From Acholoe squamosa (taxonomy: Eukaryota > Annelida > Polychaeta > Phyllodocida > Polynoidae), in assembly GCA_949317995.1 (NCBI GenBank), contig OX439049.1:14322395-14386394 (forward strand): 64,000 nucleotides of DNA, written 5' to 3'. Each line of letters starts with the position of its first letter. Positions within the stretch are counted from its first letter, which is position 1. The position numbers and the translations under genes were made by a program. This document shows, piece by piece, positions 56,131 to 64,000 of this stretch. The notes beneath the pieces were generated by a model. That model did not search any database. It had not been told where the DNA came from and saw only the letters and a program-made list of their open reading frames with translations.

Positions 56131-56369
56131 ATAGAATGTCAAAGGAACATGTGCCCTTATGGCGTTATGATACATGAATGTAGCCCTAGTGAGTAACTCA
56201 CCATGGCTACGTTCATGTATCATGCTCACCTTATCGTGGGACCAATATGCTCCCAAAGGTTCATCGTGGTGTTCCAATACAGTGAGGACATTTACCAGCA
56301 CTGTATTGGCGCATAACGACAATCTAGAAGCATCAGTTTAAGGGGTATTATACAATCCTTAGAGGGTTA
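56131..56369. repeat. double-hairpin family copy
   Basis: Hairpin 'tgatacatgaatgtagccct' with 'ggctacgttcatgtatcatg' is close to perfect. The second hairpin is around 'ccaatacagtg' / 'cactgtattgg'. Right end is 'cttagagggttaag'. Confidence 0.75.
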
Positions 56370-58380
56370 AGAATTCACCATTGGTATGGGGGAGAGGGAG
56401 GCTCACGTCTCTGATGAGTATCTACAGTGGTGCAGGGTCACCATGAGCCCTTCTCCGGTGCATATCAATATACCACTTCTCTCTTTTTTGCTCTCTTTTA
56501 AGAATTTTCTTTTGACATGTTTTATCACACATTCTTACTCATTGCAATAATATTTTAAAACCTGTTCCACCCAAGAATGGAGAGCTCTACATTGTGTTGT
56601 TGCTCCGCTCCTCCCAACTAATGACCATGGTTTTCTCTTTTTCCCCTCTTTTTCTTCTCTTTTGCTTCTAGTCCCATTTCTCCCTTCTCTACTGTGAACT
56701 ATTGACGTCGGAAAGGCGCTACTTCAAGCCAACCACTAGAGCTGCCTTTAATGATTTTGGCAAGTATAACAAAATACTCATAATATACAGATACCTTACT
56801 TAAACGGTCAGATCTCTAGCTGTCCCTTCTAGAGACAGCTTTTGGCCTTATATTTCCATTTAAAATCTATCATTTAAGTCAAGTTTTTGGCTGTGGCCTG
56901 GGAGCTGGGAGTTAGGTCGGAGAAGTCACTTCCACCCTATCAGTCGGCATCTCTAGGTGTCAGATGGCAACCAGACATACGGGGTGTAAAATAAATTACA
57001 CAGCCTCAGCTACAAAAAGCAGAGCAGTCTAAAGTTAAAGCATGCGTGTTTAAAAAGGTAACAGATGTTATAAGTTAAGGTGTCCTAGGCCGCCCCAGGT
57101 AGCTGGCCACAAACCACGCGGTAAGGAGCTGCAACTTGACTCCCCCTCTCCCTCAGGCCGGCCCTCAGGTCATACTTACATTGGGATTTAAGCAATGATT
57201 CCAACAGAACCCATTGAAAAAAAAAAAATTCAGGTCGATTGCACCCATTTTTCTGTCACTTTTTTTTATTCTCTTTTTTTAAAAAAGTTTACCCGCTGTA
57301 CGCATGAGATGCACAATACAAGTTACCGGTAACTATAATGTGGCTTAAACGCGAGGACTACCCCAACTACACCTCGGAGGGAAGCGTTGTAGGGTGTGTC
57401 TTACAGCCTGGGTTTTCATACTAAAGAATAGTACTAAAAATGCCCTAATTATGGCCCTTGTAGGACGTTGTTGAACTCAGGGTGCATCCTGCATGCCAGA
57501 TGAGTCTTTTACACTGGATCTATCATCTATACAGTGCCGTTCAGAGCGATCTATTGGGTAAAAGCTATAGAGTAGTCTATTTTGTCTACATCTCAAAATA
57601 TTTGTATGAAATCTATGATCACTTCAGATTCGATTCAGGAGAGCTAGTTTCTCTTCTTCTAATATATATGTAGAGCAATTTAAGAGATATTTCCAAATCT
57701 CAAAATCCAGTTTGGTGGACGACCCCCTTTATGTATATCACTGATATGATATTAGAAACTGCTCCATCAATTCATGACCTAACTCCCCTTTTTCTTGCTT
57801 TACATGGGTAGTGAATGTACAAAACCTCTCAGGGGGAGAAGAGTTAGCTCTAATCCCGCTGGCTCCAATACTATTCCTGGCTCAGCTGTATGCCTTGGTG
57901 ATGTCTCGACACATTTCTCTTGGACCAGCCTCAGGCCCTCCTGGCCTCCTTTCGTGAATGTCTAAAAAATAATATTTGGCTACCTTAAAGTTAACTGTTT
58001 ACCTATTTTATGTAATCAGCCTGACCAGAAAAACCTCTTTGTGCCGGCATTAAAGGCGAATTGATTAAATTTGTCCTTTTCAATAGAAGTTACCCTATAA
58101 ATCCCCAAATCTTGATAAGGTCATTGGGAAAATTAGAATAGGGGACTAAGGTAGTTGTAATTAAGCTTTACCCAACACACAAAAAGGGGTTTGTAAAATG
58201 GGGCGATATTTAAATCCCTGGAGCTTAGCCTTGGCCTGGTTTAGAGGAGTGTAGGAGTATTTTAGTAGGCTGTAAGTGGGAGCTATTCACACCTAAGTAA
58301 AACTGTCACATCTGCCACCCTTTCACACACGTGATGGCCACAGTGTACTTCTGTTAACCCTTCATGGACTGCTGAGGGTG
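56370..58380. other. gene-free stretch of 2 kb
   Basis: A degenerate 'tataagg'-type MITE remnant may lie at 57290-57500. A/T homopolymers lie near 57217 and 57260. No gene is supported. Confidence 0.45.
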
Positions 58381-58935
58381 TTAACCCTTGGAGGCCTCTG
58401 AGGCATTAATGCATCATGCCCATTGGTCATCATGATACATGAATGCAGCCCTGGCAAGTAACTAGCCAGAGCTACATTCATGCATCATGCCGACCCTACT
58501 GCCTTGATACACGAAATCCTGGAGGGGGGGGTCTAGATGGGGGGTCCCCATGTCACTTGTCGATTTTAAGAAAAGCCCATGTCACATGTCACTTAATTTG
58601 AAATTTCCCCTGTCCTTGTCACTAAGCTCCATGTCACATGTCGATTTTAAGAAAAGCCCATGTCCCATGTCACTATGTTTTTTTCTGGCCTGTCATTGTC
58701 ACTAGAACTCTATGTCCCTTGTCGATTTTAAGAAAAGGCCATGTCACACTGTCGATTTTAGGGGTCTAGACCCATTGGAGGGTCGGCTTGATGCTCCAAT
58801 AAAGTGCTAGCGAGCAGTCTCAACAGCATTTCATTGGTGCATCATGACGACCAATGGGCATGATGCAAGACTATAATCATGCATCATGCTTCAGCTCTAC
58901 CTACATCAACCCTGTAGTGTCAGTATGATGCGTGA
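58381..58935. repeat. double-hairpin family copy split by an insertion
   Basis: Left half (58381-58526) has 'catgatacatgaatgcagcc' / 'agctacattcatgcatcatg'. Right half (58776-58935) has the other hairpin, 'ccaataaagtgctagcgag' / 'acagcatttcattggtgcat'. Removing 58527-58775 restores the normal order of the family. Confidence 0.75.
58527..58775. mobile_element. 'gtctaga'-ended insertion with internal repeats
   Basis: It starts near 'gggggtctagatgggg' and ends 'ggggtctagaccc'. The interior has three repeats of 'tgtcgattttaagaaaa' + 'gcccatgtc' spaced by 'catgtcact'. TGGAGGG at 58520-58526 and 58776-58782 is a possible 7-bp TSD, though G-runs make it ambiguous. No coding capacity. Superfamily unknown. 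Confidence 0.55.
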
Positions 58936-60496
58936 AAAAAGGGGTCAACCCTATTGTCCAATAGGCGCAGCCATTGCTTCATCTGGTACCGGCAAGGTAA
59001 GTGCTGATGACAGGCACCACGATGGGTACTAGTTTTACCCTAAAAAGCCAGCACTGAATACAGAAAAGTATTTCTTTGTTCTAAAATCTATCCCTATATA
59101 TCATGCCACCAATGGTCAGGATGTTTTTGTACACTAACAGTACTGAGAGGGTAAACTGGGGGAGGTGCAGTTGCCTGAGGAGGCGAGGGTTGTGTGGAAT
59201 AAAGAATGTCTCATTAAAGTAGCGCTTTAGAAGTGGTAGCTTCAGGTCTGCCCCAGTTTGTGGATATTTATGAATCCTTTGGTGGGAGAAAAACAGGAGA
59301 CTACAGTCCTTCAAACCCTAACCTTGTGCTTTCAGTGGTATTTGAACTCTAGAAGTCAAAGCACAGAACCTCTTGTAGCTGCTAAGTTCAGCTCTCAAAA
59401 GACCTCATTTGGTGGTTATTATTATATTTTCTTTCCATCCACATCAAGGTATTGATAAGCCTTAAACGTAGGTTAAGTTGTAAGTTTTTAACTATATGTA
59501 CTGCTATACCTCGAGTATAAGGCGTGGCTTATACATACCTGCAAACTCCGGCCGAGGAAAAAAAACTGAAGTTCTCAATTTTTATTAAGTCCCCAGCCCC
59601 CTTATATATGTGGTGAATAATATCCCATTGGATCTGAGCGAACCACAACATTGAGCCAGGTAGGTGGATCTTTGAAAACTGAGAAAACTTAAAAAACCTG
59701 AGGAGCCTGCAGGTTTGTTATACAACAATACCACACCACGTTACTGCACCTTATGTGATGTTTATAAACATAGGGTGCACCTTTAAGGCGAGGCATTGAT
59801 TATATAGAACAAATCTCCGCGCATACATTTATAAGCTGATCTTTTTTTTCTGCTATTTTTGGTAAAGATTGGCTTCAACTTTTTGACAAACTCTATCTGG
59901 GTATATTACTTACAGTAGATCACAGAGAATAAAATCTTTAACTCGATCTACCCCCGGCTTGACTGAGGTCTTATAGAACTCACAATACAAGCCCTTAGGC
60001 CACACCAAAAAAATAAGTTGGTCTACGGATTTCCCTCTCCATATTTTCGGAAATACAAATTTTTTTTTTTTCTTTTAAAAAGATCTCGTCTACGGATTTC
60101 GCTCGCTTCACTTTCTACAAGTTTTCTCTTTGTGATGTTTGGCAAAATTAAAAAAAAAAATTTGTTTGCTCGCCTCAATTTCCCAGCAAGGTAGAAAGAC
60201 AATCAAGATGAAGAGCCGACTGCACCCTATAGGATTGGCTTCAACTCAGGGTGCGCCTTATATACAGGGCTGCATTATATGTGTGGTGTTACAGCATCAT
60301 GTAAGAGAACCACTTCTAGAAAACCCAGAGTTCTGATCATGAGAAGTGCAATAATGAAATGATGAGTAATGAAATGGGAGCTGCATTCAATGGGTGACCA
60401 AGTTTTATCTATGCCGGGGCTGATTAGAAAATACAGACAGTAAATGAATAGGGTTAATCCAGTTTTCTCCTGAGACTAATTAAACTCTGATTCATT
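58936..60496. other. gene-free stretch with MITE remnants
   Basis: 'tatacctcgagtataaggcg' at 59506 and 'caaggcgaggc'-like pieces near 59780 are remnants of the 'gtataaggc' family. Another remnant lies near 60222-60270. T and A homopolymers lie near 60060 and 60150. No gene. Confidence 0.45.
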
Positions 60497-60744
60497 AACC
60501 ATTCAAGGACCGATTAATGCTTTAATGTGTTATGCCAATTGGGCTTCATGATGCATTAACGCGGCCCTCACCAGGACTACATTCATGCTTCATGCCGACC
60601 CTACAATACCCATACACTCCCAAAGGGTCGGCATGATGCTCAAAATACAGTGCTGGTGAGTAGCCTTGCCAAACATGCCTTGGTGCATCATGGCAACCAA
60701 GAAGCATCAATCTGGAGGCATGAGGTCGGCCCATAGAGGGTTAA
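60497..60744. repeat. double-hairpin family copy
   Basis: Ends 'aaccattcaaggac' and 'gcccatagagggtt' are an inverted pair. Hairpin parts are 'atgctcaaaatacagtgctg' and 'ccaaacatgccttggtgcat'. Confidence 0.7.
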
Positions 60745-60759
60745 CCTGTGTTTCATTAG

Positions 60760-60833
60760 ATGAATATCACAGGTCTTTCATGTATAGTCAGTATGGGGAT
60801 CACACAGAGGTGGCAGACATGGACAGTGGCAGG
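60760..60833 (+). CDS. candidate short coding exon, product not recognised
   Basis: A T-rich acceptor (GTGTTTCATTAG, ending 60759) is followed by an open frame with ordinary composition (EYHRSFMYSQYGDHTEVADM), then a possible donor GTACTG at 60834. The frame remains open to 61004, so the donor choice is uncertain, and a second one lies at about 60870. The opening overlaps no repeat. No family is recognised. Support is only the splice-like borders plus a protein-like sequence. Confidence 0.2.
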
Positions 60834-61570
60834 GTACTGGGAGGTGGGCCAGGAGGTGGGCAATTATCGGTACTTAACATGTGGAACTACATGCCGTCTC
60901 ACTATGGAACTGGTCATTTTTTATTAACAAAAAGGTTGGGGGTGGATGTTCCCTTGGTTGGGGACAACAAGCTTCACCCGATTTTGGCCAAGAAAGCGAA
61001 TTAGGACACATTTGATTTCTGGTCTCCTGATGGGAGCAAAGACAGACTGGTGCATCTAAATGAAATTCTACGCCTTTACACGTTGTTAGAAAATGAACAT
61101 TTCCTGTACAGGCTGGTAAACACCTTTATCTTAATTTTATTTACGTTTAAGTTGTGTGGAGGAAAGTGGAGGAAACCAGAGTACAGCCAAGTAAACAGGA
61201 AACCTTAGCTGTCAATAGTTCTTCTTTTATTCAGGTGATTACTGGGCCGATTGCTGATATCTCATGTTCCCCTGATGCTGTGCCAAAGGTAGAAGAACTA
61301 AGTGTGTTTCTCAACCATTAACCAAATAATTCTTGTCATCAACCACTTGTACCCCAATTATTTATCACCATGGAGAAACCATAACGTTTTAAGCATCCAC
61401 GGAGATTGGGGGTGAGGGCTACTATTGGGTCTGAGTGGGACTGGAGCTAGTTTCTGGCCACCTACACTGATTTTAAAGAACTAATAAGATAGAACCATCC
61501 AGGGACAAGGTACCATCATGACATGCCTTATTACCGGTAGTGTGTTTTTCCACTTTAAGCAAATCCAGAG
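60834..61570. other. gene-free stretch
   Basis: Nothing recognised apart from the continuing open frame to 61004. Confidence 0.4.
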
Positions 61571-62186
61571 CTTTAGTACACACCGGTATGTATTTACACA
61601 CCGGTATGTATTTACACACCGGTATGTATCTACACCCCGGTATGTATCTACCGTAAACTCCCGCGTATAAGACGCGTCCTCTACGCCAAACAAAATGCTA
61701 GGGGGGTCTTATAGGATGTACTGAAATTGGGGGTGCGTCTTATACGAGGGGTAATTTTACTATAGAACTGGATTGACAAAAACCCCCCTAAGAGGTGTGT
61801 CTTATACGTGAAAATGCATGTGCTGAGTTGGGGGTGCGTCCTATACGCGCAGCGCGTCTTCTACGCGGGAGAATACGGTACACCCCGGTATGTATCTACT
61901 CACCGGTATGTATTTACACACCGGTATGCATTTACACACCGGTATGTATTTACACACCGGTATGTATTTACACACCGGTATGCATTTACACACCGGTATG
62001 TATTTACACACCGGTATGCATTTACACACCGGTATGTATTTACACACCGGTATGTATTTACACACCGGTATGTATCGACACCCCGGTATGTATTTACACA
62101 CCGGTATGTATTTACACACCGGTATGTATTTACACACCGGTATGCATTTACACACCGGTATGTATTTACACACCGGTATGTATTTA
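61571..62186. repeat. 18-bp tandem array interrupted by a MITE
   Basis: Units of 'ggtatgtatttacacacc' (period 18 = 6 codons). About four units lie before and seventeen after the MITE at 61651-61878. The period is a multiple of three, so frames of 118-161 codons exist on both strands and are not genes. Variants 'gtatgcattt' and 'gtatgtatctacaccc' recur. There are no unique spacers, so it is not a CRISPR-like array. Confidence 0.92.
61651..61878. mobile_element. 'ccgtaaactcccgcg' MITE inserted in the 18-bp array
   Basis: 228 bp with ends CCGTAAACTCCCGCGTATAA / TCTACGCGGGAGAATACGG. Flanked by TA at 61649-61650 and 61879-61880. Excision of element plus one TA gives 'tatgtatctacaccccgg', exactly the array unit just upstream, so insertion site and TSD are certain. 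Confidence 0.92.
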
Positions 62187-62204
62187 AGGTATTTCAAGAT
62201 CTTT

Positions 62205-62560
62205 CACCTTAAAGCCAGCCTATTTAGCTGCCTCCCACAATGGACAAATAACCCTATTTGGCTCCCAACAGACAAATCAATTCATTACAATGCCTATTTT
62301 AGATGCACAGCAATTGACACAGAATGTATCTCACAATGGACAACTGAGTCTATTTATAGATACATGTACCTATGACTATGGACAAGTGACCCTACTCCTA
62401 TGATTCTTACAATAAACAAGTAACCTATTTAGATACCTTGAACAATTAAAAAGTGAGCCTATTTAGATGCCTCTCACAGCTGACAAGTGGGCCTATTTAT
62501 AGATGCCTATCGGCCTATTTTGATGGCTCTCATAACAGGTAAGTCAGCCTATTTGTCCAG
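62205..62560. repeat. degenerate tandem repeat, 40-55 bp
   Basis: 'gcctatttagatgcctctca' + 'cagctgacaagt' and variants (with 'aatggacaa', 'cctatttatagatgcc') recur about seven times with irregular spacing. An old, decayed array. Confidence 0.6.
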
Positions 62561-63735
62561 TACCAGAAAAGACAAAATAAAGGACAAAGTCTTCCCACCT
62601 CCTCACAAAGCATGAGCAAAGATAAATGCTTGCCATTATATAGTCACTGGCTTACGGTGGTCATTCTTGCAGGGTGATTTATATCTCCATACTCCGCCAT
62701 GCCTCCTGGCATGTCGCCCAAGTCCATTAAAGACCGAAGGGACTAGGTGTGAGCCAAGCATAACAAGGGGTGTGTGTGGCCGAGTCTATTTGATAAGGGC
62801 CCTGAGCCCACTTATCAGCCCTGTCATAATCCACTTGTCCGGGTAGAAGTCCCATCTACTCCGCTCACTCGCTGCTCTTCGAGCCCTGATCCAGCTACCG
62901 TCAGTGCGCGTTAATCCGGCTGGCCGAGGCTAAGGAAACAGGCTAACAATGTTATACTGTTATAGATGTAGACCCTTATACATAGTTGTATATTTACACA
63001 TAGTCTCAGAGTCTGGGTATATATTATTATAATGTAACTGCGTCATGTTATTCAAACTGATACTGGCTCGATAAGCATTGGTCATATATTCTCATTTTTC
63101 AATTTTTCAATCGACTGACTCTGACCCTGAGGTAGTGTCAATGTATAAGATTGTGGTCATTGCCAAAGTTTATGAATAGATAGCATGCATTCCAAGCTGA
63201 GTTGAACCCTCCTTGTCTTATTCTAGTTGTATTGTTTTATAGCTCTGGTGAACCCAGGGAGTGCTTTTAAGTGCCTGAATTGGCATGGGATCAACCTACT
63301 CACCTCCTCATACAGAGAGCGAATGCTGAACATCATAGTTCTTTTTTTTTAAACATCAAAAACGCTTTTATCAATTATTGATATATGATGCCTTGATTAC
63401 CAAGTTCTTTTCACTGGTGCCTTCCTGTTCATTGTTTTTTTATATTTTAATTTTCATTTCAGCAGCACTGCTTCAGCAGTTTTTGATTACACGATTTGTA
63501 GAAAAATTAATTTCAACGAGTCTGCTTGTAAAATAATGGGGAGAAGAGTCTGGATAATTTCCAATGGAGGATTGGTTTTGTCCAATTAGCCAACACATCA
63601 TGGTTTAGAGCTTTGGACCACAATAAACAAGGAACTAAAGGATTTCAAACCATCACTTTGAAGAATGTGCACCACTCCTAAACAAGTCCTAAAATAGTAC
63701 AAAAAGAAAGCCAGACATGTCTTATGTTTATTTAA
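62561..63735. other. gene-free stretch
   Basis: A slightly GC-richer patch lies at 62820-62940. No RNA gene or coding frame is recognised. Confidence 0.45.
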
Positions 63736-63737
63736 TA

Positions 63738-63886
63738 TACCGGTAAGTGATACCATACAAGCCCTTATAAGGGGAAGGTTTTGAATAAGGGCCGGTCTTG
63801 AATAAGCGCCTGGGCACCAATGTATTTTCAAATTCAAATACAGTACACTTAATGAATAAGCGCTTAAATAGGGACTACCGGTAGTC
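63738..63886. mobile_element. MITE-like remnant with 'taccggta' and 'aataagcgc' blocks
   Basis: 'ataccggtaagtgatacc' at the left and 'agggactaccggtagtcc' at the right, with 'ttgaataagggcc', 'ttgaataagcgcctgggc' and 'gaataagcgctt' between. An inverted pair is suggested but poorly kept. Low confidence on limits. Confidence 0.35.
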
Positions 63887-64000
63887 CTAAAAGATTGAAC
63901 GTGTGATATAGATCACATATGGCCCAGGGCTCCATGCAATTAATTGATTTTGCTATCTACAACCTGTGAGTACAATGTATAAGTAGAAATATGTTACTCA

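Noticed and set aside
61571-62186. CRISPR-like array of short repeats
   Set aside because: Repeats are head-to-tail with no unique spacers, and the context is eukaryotic.

Overview
This is repeat-dense, non-coding-rich animal DNA with no recognisable bacterial or viral gene layout. The reasons are microsatellites, many MITE-sized inverted-repeat elements with clean target-site duplications (TSDs), short LINE-type retrocopies with 12-14 bp TSDs, several satellites and two tyrosine-recombinase (YR) retrotransposons. The short-element tail with (ACTC)n-like repeats and the 'cgtataaggcgc' MITEs suggest a marine invertebrate, possibly a lophotrochozoan such as a mollusc. That taxonomic guess is inference, not demonstrated here.

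Layout. 1-9.4 kb: one plausible short coding exon, a 0.7 kb MITE with internal 138-bp repeats, small old tandem duplications, (AT)n, (GA)n and a 28-bp satellite. 9.4-25.4 kb: a Harbinger-like MITE, 61-bp, 69-bp, 42-bp and 12/24-bp arrays, two long hairpins and a cluster of TGACCTT half-sites. 25.4-31.3 kb: a complete DIRS-like YR retrotransposon on the minus strand. It has three intact ORFs (gag-like, RT/RNase H, tyrosine recombinase), terminal inverted repeats, and an internal complementary region that matches both element ends base for base. 31.3-42.6 kb: SINE-like copies (one split by a 466-bp MITE), a 27-bp array and a 200-bp dispersed duplication. 42.7-45.2 kb: a 2.6 kb satellite of about 51 units of 50/52 bp, each carrying TTAGGGTTAGG. 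47.3-49.9 kb: the 5' part of a second YR-type (Ngaro-like) retroelement, with two diverged promoter copies and a UAG stop between gag and an open in-frame pol. 50-64 kb: more hairpin elements, MITEs, and an 18-bp array split by a MITE with a TA duplication.

The main patterns that a standard annotation would miss are these. (1) A dispersed element of about 250 bp with two internal hairpins occurs at 20 or more places, and at least four of the satellites appear to have grown out of it. (2) The DIRS-like element carries alternating 78/76-bp leader repeats with paired hairpins. (3) Two minus-strand sites 46 kb apart look like recursive-splicing ratchet points and share the same 16 nt after the acceptor. 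(4) Several insertions are dated against each other by nesting.

Host genes are almost absent: only two short exon candidates could be supported, both weakly. Most open frames in the window are read-throughs of tandem arrays whose unit length is a multiple of three.
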